Assembly: GCF_021155765.1 (NCBI RefSeq)
Contig: NC_060115.1
Location: 1,612,001 to 1,676,000, forward strand
Origin: Diprion similis
Taxonomy: Eukaryota > Arthropoda > Insecta > Hymenoptera > Diprionidae
Length of the DNA stretch: 64,000 nt
Direction of reading: 5' to 3'
The notes under the pieces are model-generated. The model did no database searches. It had not been told where the DNA came from and saw only the letters and a list, made by a program, of their open reading frames with translations. A program made the translations under genes and the position numbers. Of this stretch, positions 12,837-25,309 are shown piece by piece. Each line of letters begins with the position of its first letter. Position 1 is the first letter of the stretch.

Positions 12837-14548
12837 AAAAGCCCGACGGAAGGAGAAAGATGCTGGAGCCACGGAAGATCCCAAATTGTACCTTGAGGAA
12901 GCCGCTTTGGAACGGCAGCTTCCGGAACTTGACCTGAGGATGCTCGTCGACCTACCGGCTGGTCTCGATTACAACGAATGGCTGGCCTCCCACACTCTGG
13001 CACTTTTTGACCACATCAATCTCTTCTATGGAACGATATCAGAGTTTTGTACGATGACCGGATGCCCCGACATGACGGGCCCTGGTTTGAGGTATATGCG
13101 ACAAAGAATATCAATAACATGAACGCAAAGACAGACGATCTAGATTTTCGAGACCTCGTCGTCGAAATTCACTAATATTTTGCCACCTGGTCGTAGCGAA
13201 AATTACGGAAATCAGTGGCTCATTCAATTTCCGATCCGAGGACTGGCCGAAGAACTCTACTGCCTTTCATAAGGATCTCTAGTTATCGACGGTGCCTGTG
13301 TAAATAAATACCGACGTAAATATAATATATCTATAACCGAGCCCCGTCGCCGTCCTGTAAACTGTTTAGATTCTACGAATTTTATGACCGGTTTATATTT
13401 ACAGAAGCGTAAAAAGATACGTGCACCCGTACTGTATATATCGATAAAAACTATCAATATATACCAGCATACTCTTGACTGTACTTGCTCGCTCAAATAA
13501 TCATAACGACAGCACCAACGCTACAGTAGAAAAGAGGAAAAGAAAAAAAAAAAAAAAAAATTAAAAATAAAATCGCATCGAATTACACGCTTGTATTGTT
13601 CCTTTCATATGAAATACGCTTATCGCAGGAATTCATTCATTTAATTCTAGCGAATTAATGAACAATCTAATGTCTGTTGGATTATACATTGTATAATCAA
13701 TACACCATGGCCATTTGTTGTGTGATAAATGTGTCCTGAATTTTTTTAATACTTTTTTTCTTTCATTTTCAGGACATATTTATGGTTTGACGAAAAAGGA
13801 AAAAAGACTAGAGTGGCTGCTCCACAATACATAGACTACGTCATGACATTTACACAACGTACTGTCAGTGACGAAACAATATTCCCTACTAAATATGGTG
13901 AGTAGTACGAAAAATTTTTGCTTTCTATTTTTATTCAGTACAGTTTATTTCCAAGTAAAATAGAAATAGACACTTCCGTCTTTCAAAGGAATATATCTGG
14001 TCAAGTTCAACTATCGAGAAAAATACTATATTAAAAGCAACTTTTCTCGAACCAGCGATTGCAAAAAGCTGGTCACTTTCCTCCAACATTCATGTTCTGC
14101 GTCACTTGATATTTATTTTTTTTGCCTGCTTTTAGCCAACGAGTTTCCAAGCTCGTTTGAATCGATAGTGCGTAAGATCCTGCGATTGCTGTACCATGTT
14201 GTTGCGCACATATATCACTGTCACTTTAGGGAAGTTGCACTATTGGGATTGCATGCGCATCTCAATTGTGTATTCGCCCATCTTACACTTCTTAATCAAC
14301 GCTTCAACCTTATCGACCCGAAGGAGACTGAGATCCTTGGGGACTTAGAAGCTGCTCTTTTAGGTGAGAATACTCGGTGGTAGAAAATATATTATATACC
14401 AAGCTTTGTAATTTGTAATTTTTAATTACATGTGTAATTGTGTTGAGATTTCAGACTGACAGCAAAGAAATGTTTCATTTCAGGTGATTCTACGCCTGCT
14501 TCTTCACAACCCCCAGCCATCCAGGAAACTCCAACCACGACTACCTAG
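12837..14548 (+). CDS. Mob2: Mob2, common body (four exons): MOB kinase activator 2
   Basis: Exons 12837-13091, 13773-13897, 14136-14363 and 14484-14548; all junctions are GT-AG and phases agree (2, 2, 1, 1, stop TAG). The product is a Mob2-type MOB protein, a non-catalytic co-activator that binds the N-terminal region of NDR/LATS-family kinases (Tricornered in flies), acting in cell morphology and neuromuscular development. Seen: DLPAGLDYNEWLASHTLALF, then SEFCTMTGC, TYLWFDEKGKKTRVAAPQYI, FPTKYANEFPSSFESIVRKI and FNLIDPKE, in family order. In the 1a isoform numbering the zinc ligands expected for MOB proteins are all present: Cys103, Cys108, His183, His188. The tail after LEAALLG is a short Ser/Thr/Pro-rich extension. 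Mob2 rather than Mob1/3/4 is favoured by the LPAGLDYNEWLASHT and EKGKKTRVAAPQY stretches. The first codon is supplied by exon 1a or 1b. Confidence 0.93.
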
Positions 14549-14960
14549 GTAGATCCTGTTAAATGAAGCTAGAGGTTGCAGTTCCTGAGATCAGATAACG
14601 CTAGACGTTAACTGTTGACTATAGAGTTATGAGAATTTTGGAGTTTCCATACAGAATATAGGCAAGTGGATGAAAAGCGCAGTTCTGTAAAAACCAGTAG
14701 TACCTGTACATAGAGAAGTGTGGAAAACAACTACATGATGTAATTAGGGTTCCTCTGTTTGTTGTTTGTGAGTATTGTACATAATTTATTAAATGGTAAG
14801 ATATATTGAAGGAAAATGAAAAACAAACAAAAAGAAAACGAGAAAAAACAAAAAGTTTATTGAATATTATTGACAAAGCTATAGTTGCTGTAAGAAATAA
14901 TTTGTTCTGTATAAAAAAAAAATAAATAAAACAATATTGTAAAGTTAAAATAAAACCAAA
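14549..14960 (+). terminator. Mob2 3' UTR with polyadenylation signals
   Basis: AATAAA hexamers lie at 14921 and 14925, and another AATAAAA at about 14949. This fits cleavage near 14950-14980 and a 3' UTR of roughly 400 nt. The facing minus-strand gene ends at 15515, so the two genes converge across a gap of about 550 bases, in which nothing else is seen. Confidence 0.55.
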
Positions 14961-15514
14961 TATATACCTGGTGTTAAAATACTTGTGTCGGATATATCTA
15001 TCTATAATACGTATATCTGTATATTTTGTTTTATTAATTGTCACACAAATAAGTTAATCACGATTCACATCCATCTATAGTACACGAAGAGTACTTAATG
15101 CCTGATGAGCTTATGGGTTTGTATATAAGCAAAATGCAAGTCATTCTGAACAGTAAAAAATATTGCATCGCACGAATTTTTTTTTTAGCTACATGGGATC
15201 CAGATTAGACGGAACGAATAAACTACCCCTTTGCAAAATACGTGTACTTCTGCAACAGGATTTCTACTAGCTGAAACAATCGCACACAAAGAAGAATCAG
15301 TACTCGAGAATGACGTAACAAAATGTTCGATAGTAACTGCTGTTCCGTTCATTAATACATTATTCATTTCCGTTATTGTGATACAATCGACCTTTAGACT
15401 CATGGAATAATGACGTTACCTATATTTTTATACTAGTTACAAGCGGCATACATAATTAATTAGGATAATTCTACTAGTTATTACTAGTTGTATGACTTAT
15501 TGTGTAGCCTCTTG

Positions 15515-16475
15515 TCACGTACAACTGTTGGTGCAATTGTTCACTTCCACAATCCTAAACGCCCTGAATACCTGAGCTATCTCTCTTAAAAAGAAACCAA
15601 GTCCCTCGGCTATTGGTTCACAGAGATCTCGAAAAGATGTAGCTATGTTGTACAATAGTATGAGTACCGGTTGTATCGTGGCATTGAATAATATTGACAA
15701 TGAAGGCTTCAGAAAGTAATCGGCAATCATTTGTACTACTCCCACTGTAAGTGGCCTTACTATGCTGAAGAGCAAAAATCTTATCAGCTGTAGTATAAAA
15801 GCTGTGACAAAGGCTATCCCTATGTGAATTGTACCGAATATTTCAGCCCAGAAACGAGTCGCGATGTAATCCGTTCGTTCCGCGCATTTCTCTGTAGCGA
15901 GTATCGGCGGGGCATCAGTTGTTCGATAGTACCTGTCGATGCACAGTGACGACCCTTTTACTCAACCGTAACAGTTACTTTTGACTATCTATTATTAAAG
16001 AAATGGTAGGAAATTTTAGAAAAACGTACGCCGAATTGCCGTGATCAAAGTAGTAGATGTCTATCTTTTCCGACGTATCGTCAATGCCGTTTCCCGAAGA
16101 TTTTGGTTTTTCAAAATCCCGTTTCTTCTTATTGGGAATGCCTTCTGATAGTTCACAGCATACATAGCTCTAAATTAAACTCACTTACTATAAAATAGTG
16201 ATTAGTGATTGAACATTTAATCTGTACCTTTGGGTAATTCTGATAAAGGTCCTTCTTAACTTTTACTTGATACGTCTTATCTGACATCTTTGGAGATTGC
16301 CTTCTGGGCCATTTAAAATTCAATTTCTCGCGGAGGGGTCGGGCTGCTTTCAAAGAGCCTAAAATACATCTTCCTTGTATCTTTTTTTTTCTTTCTCTTT
16401 TCCTTTGCAATCAATCGCACAGGGTTTTAGTCGAGATTCTCACCTTGATCACCTTTCGGTACATTAGAAATACTC
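15515..16475 (-). CDS. Unrecognised small multi-pass membrane protein
   Basis: Minus-strand exons, in transcript order: a small exon 16444-16475 (or longer upstream), 16228-16358, 16030-16169 and 15515-15932. Splice phases agree throughout. The first certain ATG is at 16287 (MSDKTYQVKVKKDLYQNYPK), giving 205 aa. The frame stays open upstream of it through the exon junction (SISNVPKGDQ|GSLKAARPLREK), so the true start may be further 5'. The N-terminal part is polar and Lys-rich (about residues 1-65); the C-terminal part has two long hydrophobic stretches, IFGTIHIGIAFVTAFILQL and SLSILFNATIQPVLILLYNI, separated by FSIVRPLTVGVVQMIADYF. I do not recognise the family. Orderly splicing and phase make it a real gene; the function is unknown. 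Confidence 0.7.
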
Positions 16476-16662
16476 CTGTTTGGGAAGCGTAATTTCGAGT
16501 AATTATTAAAAGTTTCCCCTAGAATATTTACCGACTTCCTACTTTCAATGTAATTTTAATGTAAAATCGTTATTTCATGAGTTATGCAGCAGACAGGTCC
16601 TCACATTCTGTACGCATACGGGCAGTGGCATGCCACTGGCGTTTTTCCATTTTGAATAACAG
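16476..16662. promoter_or_regulatory. Possible bidirectional promoter
   Basis: Less than 200 bases separate the 5'-most visible exon of the minus-strand membrane-protein gene from the first visible exon of the plus-strand gene. If both genes start here, they share a promoter. No specific element was identified. The minus-strand frame is open through about 16555, so part of this stretch may still be exon. Confidence 0.3.
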
Positions 16663-17279
16663 GTTGGCACACCAGCCCTTGATTTGCAGGACAGCTTTGT
16701 AACGGCGCTGTGGATTCAAGCTGATATTTCTGAGGTGAGACTTGACGAACTGGTCTTGAGAGTGTATTATCTGGCGGTGGACATTGGACGGATCGACATA
16801 AACACTCTTCTGAGGAGGAAACAGGTCTGTGAAAGACTGATGGCGCTTAGGGTGTTAATTAGTTCACAACAGAGAGGTGAAAACGTTAACTAATAATTTA
16901 TAGAGATATATCATACTTTCGATAAGTGTTACACCATTTTTATTCAGTTCAGAGAAGTTCATAATTGAACTCATATCTGTGTGTAACGAAGTTATGTTGG
17001 ATGGCTCGGACGAATCTGAGCAATGGCATTCATCTTCAACTGCCATAATTGTCGTAAGTAATAGATTAGAACTTTCTTGAACGATATAAAATAATCAAAC
17101 CTGAAATGAAAATAACATCAACATTGAAGTGGTATTTAAAAGGAACTGTCAGAGAAACAAATGAGTCTGAAAGGCAAGATTGTTTTCATATGTTGCTCAC
17201 TGTAATCCGATACACTGTGAACTGTACGCTCTACACTATCTGCAACATGTTAACATACGGGGTAAATAATTATAGATGA
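16663..17279 (+). CDS. Unrecognised gene, three exons, start not found
   Basis: Exons 16663-16876, 16953-17053 and 17130-17279 (stop TGA). The first two are well supported: acceptor AACAG|GTTGGC, donor GAGAG|GTGAAA, acceptor TTCAGTTCAG|AGAAG, donor GTC|GTAAGT, with phases that agree. The frame reads VGTPALDLQDSFVTALWIQA ... RVYYLAVDIGRIDINTLLRR ... FIIELISVCNEVML. The third exon (from WYLKGTVRETNESERQ) fits in phase but its acceptor has no pyrimidine tract. Total is about 154 aa, Leu/Ile-rich, probably helical and soluble. No in-frame ATG precedes 16663: a TAA lies at 16657, so an upstream exon or a decayed start is needed. I do not recognise the family. A minus-strand frame over 16864-17046 is open too but has no usable splice sites. 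Confidence 0.45.
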
Positions 17280-18861
17280 AATAATCGTAACTTGTAGGTG
17301 AATTCTTTATTTTAGTTTTGCTTTAGTCAACTTATTGTACAATTAAGTATTTCGGAAATCTCTTCATTGAGATCAGTTTACAGAGAAGGGAGGGTAGGAG
17401 TTCTCTAAGAACCCTAGACCTTCAACTGGCAAGTCCATTCAGTTCTTTTACATTGGGTCATTAACTTTTGCTTGCTCGTTTACAGGTTTTCATTATTATC
17501 ATTATTTTTAGTATTTTAGAACAGGAGGTGCATAGAGAGCCTAGGCGTGGGGCTATGGGTGGGATACATTGTTTCTGGGAAACTTTTTACAAATTTTCAT
17601 TACATAAGTATTTCTTATTATTGCAATACATTCTTTGCGATTGTTGTTGATATCGTGCGCGTGACTTGCACGAACAGTATGACAAATGCTGAGTCTTTTC
17701 TTAATCATTTATAACACTAAGAGTTTGTCTAATATCAAATTCAAATTAGTGATCATTGTGCGATTTTTTAAAAAATATTCAATTACTCTTAATAAGTAAT
17801 ACTCGAATAACAGGAATGGTTGAGTTATAAAATCACGTAAATAATACCTGTGGATATATCGTTTGTCAACTTCATATAGGACCTGTTTATTTTGTACAAA
17901 AAAACAGTTTGTTTTTTTTAATTAAAATTAAACCATTACTAAAAATTAATTAGTATAATCATTAGTCTTGTGAAAATGTTGTTCGTTAGTACGTTAATTT
18001 CACAGTAGGTCATTGATAATTGTTTTCTCTGCAAAAAAATATTATCTATGTACAATACAAATACATAAGCATTCGAATGCGCATGTGAAGATCCTAAAAT
18101 GGAATTTGATCATTCATGTAACTATTATTCTTAGTAAGAAATGAATTGAGACTTTTCTACACTTGTTTACGGTCCTACACCACAACTCTCAATACATACG
18201 TAGCACTAGAACACTCTTCTAATATGTATTATCTTTCGATATAGTAACATTCATGAAACAATTGACGAAGTATATTGGAACCCATGATCCAAGCGTCTTG
18301 GGAAAATTGGCTGAACTAGAAGTTTTACAGAAGCGTAAATTAATATTCTACATGTAAACGATACACAATTTCAGGATACACTAAAATTTGGTCAGATCTT
18401 GACGCTTGAGACAAATGACTTAATTGTCAACAGGTCTCTATTTTTAATGAGCTTTACATTTAAAGTTCTCATTTTTTGGATCAATTATTTTTTATTTTTA
18501 CATCCACAAGAAATGTTATCGTACACAGTTTCGCATGCTTTTAATGAATAAATATGTGTTGTGCGATGATAACTACGCTCTTCAGCCATCAAGACACATG
18601 TATGTGTTGATACTTATGATATCAATTGTGACAAGGACGTACTAATCGTTGTGTCATAAACAATTTACACACTATGTATTTAGAGAGACATTGCAAAAAT
18701 ATAAAGTACACACAGGACCAATGTACTTCTTACCGAATAAATAACGTGAGCCAGAGGTGTATAAAGTAATTTACAGCTACAACATGATTGGAAATATTAT
18801 TTCACAGTATAGCGATCCAATAATATTGGAGAAATGATAGATTAACAGAAATGGAGCTTAC
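17280..18861. other. Intergenic or intronic AT-rich DNA
   Basis: No convincing exon. A minus-strand frame beginning KQCIPPIAPRLGSLCTSC follows an acceptor-like TTTCCCAG near 17580, but has no partner exon in a matching phase. Confidence 0.4.
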
Positions 18862-19053
18862 CATTACTTCACAACATGGATGTAACGGTCGAAAATATAA
18901 AACCGTAGGTGTGCGGAACATAAACCAACCACTCAACCATAAAGTAACAGTTATAAATACTAATAACGTGAAAAAGATTGCAACAATGATGTTACTAAGC
19001 TCTAAAAGAGCTCCTAGAACCCAGTTACAACACTGTTGCAGAAATTTGCACAT
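18862..19053 (-). CDS. Possible transmembrane-protein exon
   Basis: From the ATG at 19053 the minus strand reads MCKFLQQCCNWVLGALLELS, then a strongly hydrophobic segment (NIIVAIFFTLLVFITVTLWL), then SGWFMFRTPTVLYFRPLHPC, and reaches a donor (ATG|GTAAGC after 18862) in phase 0. The protein-like pattern and donor suggest a 5' coding exon of about 64 residues. Its partner exon is not clear. It could belong to the membrane-protein gene at 15515-16475, with the plus-strand gene nested in the intron, but no acceptor with a good pyrimidine tract and the right phase was found. Confidence 0.3.
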
Positions 19054-20748
19054 TGTAAGTACATAGCTGTTACTTTTTGTTTATTGAACGATAATGAAGT
19101 GCAGCCATAAGTTCTGTTAAAATCTGTGTTAGCAAGACAACAAGCAACTATCTGAAACAGTAAGATTTTCAATTATTACAATTATTACCAATTTTTTTTT
19201 CTTAAATTGCTTGCAAAGCGTATTTTAAAACTGGCTCCATACATGATGCCCACACAATGTTTGCCCTAATCTATAATATGCCATAATTAATCTAATATTA
19301 ACGCTGATTTGTTCATATCAGAGATTACATCATGCATCTCATATGATAGATTTCAATGAAGTGAATAAATTTGAATACCAAATTCATGGCGTATCAAAAT
19401 CAAATTTTTTCTTTTGGTATAAAGAACTTAATGCCAGTTTCTGGACTTTAATTATTATCGCTATTTCACTAACAACTTTTATCACAATTCACGTCAATCA
19501 AATTACTTGCTTCGGTGGAAAAGGAAAATATTAAATGACGCAAGGTATATACAAATTATTACAGTAAAATATATTAAAAATAAAAAAGAATTGCAGTAAT
19601 CGTAGACAACTTATGCAATCAATAAAACAATACGCCCTATTACCGACTTTTTTGAGCAATTCTATGAATTGTAAGATACTAAAAAGTATCCTTCAAAAGT
19701 ATAAAAACCGTCAGGTTTTTCTCTAGAAGTTTTTCATCGCATAAAGGGTTCTGTTGTATAGTTGCTTTTGGCATGTGATACAATTATTTCTACAGGTCGG
19801 GCCATATAAAGTGACACAGTTATGTTGATGGGATAGAATTTGGTTAATGTAATTATTTGCAAAAATATCGAAGTTATTTACATACATAGGTAATTTTTAA
19901 TGTTAGTAAAACCGTGTATCTTCAACTTTAGTGCAATGCTTTATATCGCCTCATCCTGTATGTATAATCCTAACATGTTTCACAAGTTATGGCACAACGC
20001 GAGCAAATAGTGTTTTAAGAATAATAAGCAATGAATCGCCAATCAAGATACTTCATGAATTTTCTCATTAAAAATGTGTACTAATACTAAGGCATCTCTG
20101 CCGAAATCAGACCATGACTCGGAATTTCGATTACTTCACAGTAATGGTAAAACCAGGTGGGCAAATTTCAGAACTGGTTCGGGATCACTAACACAAGTTA
20201 CTAAATAATATAAAAATTAAACTGGCATCAACAGTGCTTGTGATAAAATTTGTACAAGGATTTCAATACAATTACTAATCATATAGATACAAGGAGAAAT
20301 GTAGGTGTCTCTAGTGCAAACCTGAAACTCCTTTCATCATTTTCAACTTCTACCTTGACTTACTTAGAATAAAAATTCAAACACGACACTAGCAAGTAAA
20401 CGTTAACTGCAAAGGCGATTAGCTGAAAGAATTTGTTACACGACGAGTATAAAGATCAATTGATCAAGTTTACATTATTGATTTCAAATGAAATTTTTAA
20501 ACTCCCTTCGTTTTAATTACAGTTCTAGGAATGTGTTTAGATACACAGTTTGCTCCTTGCTTACCATCCAATCTTATCAAGTCACTTACGCATTATTATT
20601 TCAATATAGTAACTCTCTTTGGTACTACAGAATAGCCATATAAACAAGTGATATGGCGTATCAGAATCTGATAACTGCAATAGTGATAACGTAATAACAA
20701 TGCCAATAATCTTCAGACGAGATATACCGTATTAGCTATCAAATATCC
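19054..20748. other. Probable 3' UTR and flank of Hip14
   Basis: AT-rich sequence without a supported exon. Part of it is presumably the 3' UTR of the minus-strand Hip14 gene, whose stop codon is at 20749-20751. Confidence 0.4.
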
Positions 20749-23700
20749 TTATACATATTGATAATTGTCTTTTTCCGTAAGCAAAGGTAATTTTTCTATA
20801 CTCTGCTTGAGATCAAAGCTATGCAACCAGTCTGAGCTCGGCTTTGCCTTAACACCGCAAAAGCTTAACCCACAAAAATCAGCAGCGTTCTGTATTGCCC
20901 CTCTGTGAAAGGGATTACCTTGCTTGAAGTGTTTGTAACGACCTGAATTCATACGTTCATTGGTTGTCATACCCAGGACCATGATCTAAGGATAAAAATG
21001 AACTCGTTCAATATTTGCATTAAGAAATCCAAGTGCACAATACAAGTATGGTGCAGAAAATTAATGGAAAAAACTTTAGGAAACGGAATTATTTACCTGA
21101 TAGCACTGACAAGTTAACAACGTTCCCACCCAAAAAGAATGAAGTGCTGTATTTGCAGACACCCAAGCTACCCACGCGTCGCAGGTAGCTGCTGATACCA
21201 AGTAATTGTCTGGACTATGGCCATTTGTGAGATTGCTCCAACACTCAAACTGCCAGTATTGTACGCTGGCTGACAAAACTACAATACACAAGGCTAGTAA
21301 AGATGCCAAGAATCCAAGGAAATATTTGTGATTGTTTGCTCCTGAGGATGAAATTTATTAATGAAAACAACGTGTAATATGAAGAATTTTGAAACTTGGG
21401 TAAATTTAATCCTACACATACCAATGCAGTTATTCACCCAAGGACAGTGGTGGTCGAATCGAGCAACGCATCGATCACACGAAGAACAATGCTTTGAGCG
21501 TATCGGTCTTCTAACTAAGCAGCTACTGCAAAACCATTGTGGTTCAAAGCCACCAGATTCTGCCAACTCAATGATTGTCTGAAATGTGTATAACCTACAC
21601 TTAGGCTTATAGAAAAAAGTACTGCTCATATTATCGACATGGAAATTCGTTTGAAAAATTCTTTAAGCCTAATAGAATGAACTGGTTATTCATATGTTGA
21701 ACATAAGTTTTTGAAGTGAATTTCGCACAGGCAAATATAAAATATATTTAGTACATACATTTAATTTGTCTTCATGCGTGGCTGTAATCACTCCTGGATC
21801 TCCCCTCCATGATTTTAAAAAGCATGTCCACAAAGGAACGGATCCAACAACTAACATGAACCACTGATACCAAGCTGCATGTACTCCCAGCCAAAATATC
21901 CATGTTATATATATCCACATCTATAATTTGTAACAAACATCTCTGAACTTACATTCTTTAAATAGTCGACTGGTCAAAAACTTTTATTCTGATTTATATA
22001 TTTCATGACTTTTTGAGTATTATATATATATATATATATATTCACCTTTGTGGACAAATATATCGACATGGGCAGAATGTGAAAGAGACGCTCATCAAAC
22101 AGAAAGTGATTCGCTAAGTAGACGGCTATGTAGATGGTGAGGAAGGCACCTAATTTTGCTAAATAATCGAATCCACTTTGTAGGACTAACCCGATGATGT
22201 AAAACACGAAGAAAGGAGTGCTGACCATACAATACCATCTCACTCTCTGAAATTCATGATAAAATAATCATTTTAAGCATCAGAATATATTTAATAATAT
22301 TAAACTAATGTACCTTGTTCCATATGAATTATCAATTTAAACTATTACAACTATTATTGTGATTTACTAAGTACCGAGGTACAAATTTCATGACTGTCAT
22401 CAGGATGTCATAATACCTCAGGATTTACTAGGCAATGATTTTTATCAACGATACTTCAAGGATTATTAGACTGGTATAAAAAGAACTGTTTGGAATTGTA
22501 ATCGAATTTCAAGTAATGTGAGTGTTCATTCAACAAGAGCATACTACAACACAATTTATATCGATCACTTAGAGTTCATAAATTTTCGTTGTGGTTCTCT
22601 CCTTCTACAAACAAAATCATTCACATGATAAGAATTCACTGTAATTGAAAGAGGAAAACAAATTGAGTCTAATTGAGAGTATATTACTATTGCGATAGAT
22701 CACGTATAGTTATAGCTCACAATGTCATATCAACAGTTCTTTACTGTGCTACGCATATCAATAACCACCCAACTATTAATTAAAGCTTGTTTAGTTTTAT
22801 CATAAAGTGGCTTGTACAAATAAAATATCTTTGACTGTTTCATTGGCCGTACTTTTCCACACAGTTTAAACGAATTATCAAACTGTTATACCTTGTCTCT
22901 GCACCATGCTCTTGTACGTCCTTGTTTCTCTTTAATTTCTTGACTTATCTTATGACCCAGCCACACTGCTCCTATATGTGGACTCAACAAGCTTTGCGGT
23001 GTTTCGTTTTGAAAGTTGGGAACATCTAATGATGCCCCACTGTGAACTAACGTTGATATGGCAGTGTTGTTCTTTGCTATAATGGCCCAATGCAAGGCAG
23101 TATTACCATGGAGGTTGTCTGTGAGTGAATTTGATGCACCCAAGGTTAATAACAATCGGGTTGGATCTAGACTGCAGGATAAAATTATTGATTATTCATC
23201 CTGTTGTTATGTGCTGGCTACTGTAAAGCATTTTCAGTGTGTATCTTGTAAATGTATATTTTAATTCACTGAAGTGTGTGTATCATATGCACTTCAAAAT
23301 CTTCAGTTTTACATACCTATTCACTTTATATGCACTCCACATTAATGGAGTCATGGCACTCCTGTCAGGCATATTTGGATTAACTCCTTTTGCGACTAGA
23401 TATGCAACGATGGCGGTATGACCGAACTGAGCTGCCAAGTGAATGCATGAAAACCCTTCCGAGTCTCTCAAAGAAGGATCAGCACCTGCTCTTAGCAATA
23501 ATACGACCGTTGGTAGGTGCCCTTGCCTAAAAATTTAGTTATATTATAAAGAAAAACTATTAAAGATATCATTCAGAATATTGTTGATCAAAAACTAACC
23601 TCGTAGCCCAGTGAAGCGGAGTCGAGGCTAATTCTCCACCAACTGCATCGACGATAGCACCATTACCAATAAGATATTTGACGATTTCCTTTCGATTGTT

Positions 23701-24134
23701 GATCGACGCCCAATGCAAGAGAGTAACAGTCTCAGAATCCGGTTGATTCACATTTGCCCCAGCTTCAACTAATTCAGTAACTCGCTCCAAGGCGCCATAC
23801 TGTTTTAAATGTTATTACAATAGTTAGATACTGCGATAAACATCCTTAAGCGGTTTAATATTTTTACCGAGTACATAAGGGGCTATATTGTTCGCTATCA
23901 AAATAAACAGAATATTTAACTGCATTTTGATAATGTCCCTGACGATCGACTAACGTTGCATATTTTTATAGATGAATTATACAGGTGAATGTTTACCTGT
24001 GCAGCTCTGACAATGTCGTACGCACTACAATCCTGAGTAGCAGGTTGGGTTGGCTCCTGTTGTATACTACTTGGATCTTCCGGTTCACCACTGCCTTCGC
24101 CCTGACAGGCAGTTTGCATTTGTAGGGCATACAT
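20749..24134 (-). CDS. Hip14: Palmitoyltransferase Hip14 (ZDHHC17/13 type), nine exons
   Basis: Exons in transcript order: 23997-24134, 23600-23799, 23317-23526, 22892-23171, 22046-22246, 21759-21920, 21422-21578, 21097-21341, 20749-20985. All are GT-AG with agreeing phases; 1830 nt, 609 aa, close to the 632 aa of human ZDHHC17. It is a Golgi/synaptic S-acyltransferase that moves palmitate to cysteines of target proteins; in flies it palmitoylates CSP and SNAP25. Seen: acidic N-terminus [20 protein letters not shown]; about five ankyrin repeats over residues 47-270 (for example [39 protein letters not shown]); hydrophobic segments before and after the catalytic domain; the Cys-rich domain [20 protein letters not shown] and the active-site DHHC at residues 439-442 within [12 protein letters not shown]; TTxE-like TTNE after the last membrane segment. 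The start ATG gives the expected TACQ-type N-terminus. Nothing appears broken. Confidence 0.96.
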
Positions 24135-25309
24135 GCTGGACTTTTTATGTAATACTTGGAACGAGATACACGTAAGTGATTACGTAGTTGAACAAAACCC
24201 CAAATCGCAATCACTGCACATTCTTGAATTGAAATATCTACACAACCACGACTGTAAAAGGGCACGTCATAGGTTATGTGGCTCACTGAAGGATGTTAAA
24301 ATGACGGTGACGAATTGATTTTTATGACATTCAATCAATACGATGGATGAATTCAAGTTGGAAAATTATCACTTTACGAGTCAAGAGATCCCCGTCGAAG
24401 ATCGTCCATAGTCGATGGTCTCGATTTGCAATACTAGAAACAAAACCAAGTTTACGACAACACTTGACTGCCGAAGGGTGGGGCGCCGGTATGTCGCACC
24501 CCAACTTCGCGTCCCGATGACAGGTTTGATACTCGGCCGATTTCCTCGTCGACCGAAGTCCGGGTTTGCTGTTTGCAGATGATTCTCCACTCTGGATTTC
24601 GGAGCGTTCCCAAGATAACGCTTATATATTGACTATTCGTCAATACAGCACTTCAACAAGGTGTTGACTGACTTTACTTCGATGATAATCCTAATCGAAA
24701 CCGTCACGTGCATTAGACTCTTGAATTTATCAGTGGACATATTATGTTATTACATGACGTACCAAAAACGTACGCACCACGACCGGCCTACTTTACATTG
24801 GATGCAAATAAAAGTAGTAATCGCACTGTTGGAGATACCGAGCGTAGATATTGTTATGTTTGATATCGAAGCAGTCTCACGCATTGTAAGAGAATGCATA
24901 CATGCTTCGGTTAGGCACCTCTATAAGTCTCTGGTTTTCATCAGCCATTCGGGACACTTTGAAACTCTTATGAAACTCCATCTCTGATGCTCAAGAATAT
25001 GATGAGCTATGAAAGGTTAACAATGGTTATGGGCACTAAAAAGATGTTGCTTCTCGCGGTTACTTGGAGTATATCTTCAGTGAACATCAGCGGTAAGCGG
25101 TACTCGTCAGTTGTAACCGACATATCTTCCGTCAACGTAACCGATAGCCAACTGACGTACCGACGCATAAAAATTTCCGTCGGAGAAGAAGAACTTTTTC
25201 TTTGTTAACAAACTTAAATTATGTTGAGCAAATAGAGATCGAGCATAAAGAATGTCTTTTCGGTCTAACTAGCTCACAGAAATTGAAAAAAAACAAACAA
25301 TTAGAGTAT
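24135..25309. other. Hip14 5' flank: leader and promoter region
   Basis: The Hip14 leader and promoter should be here; a GC-richer patch at 24440-24600 is the likeliest promoter area. Open frames on both strands (the longest is 108 codons at 24661-24987, plus) show no recognisable protein or splice context. Confidence 0.4.

Noticed and set aside
16864..17046. Minus-strand frame of 60 codons beginning MAVEDECHCSDSSEPSN
   Set aside because: The plus strand here has matching splice acceptor, donor and phase; the minus frame has no donor and cannot be joined to neighbouring exons.
24661..25208. Two plus-strand frames of 108 and 73 codons upstream of Hip14
   Set aside because: No recognisable domain or splice context; probably chance frames in the Hip14 5' flank.
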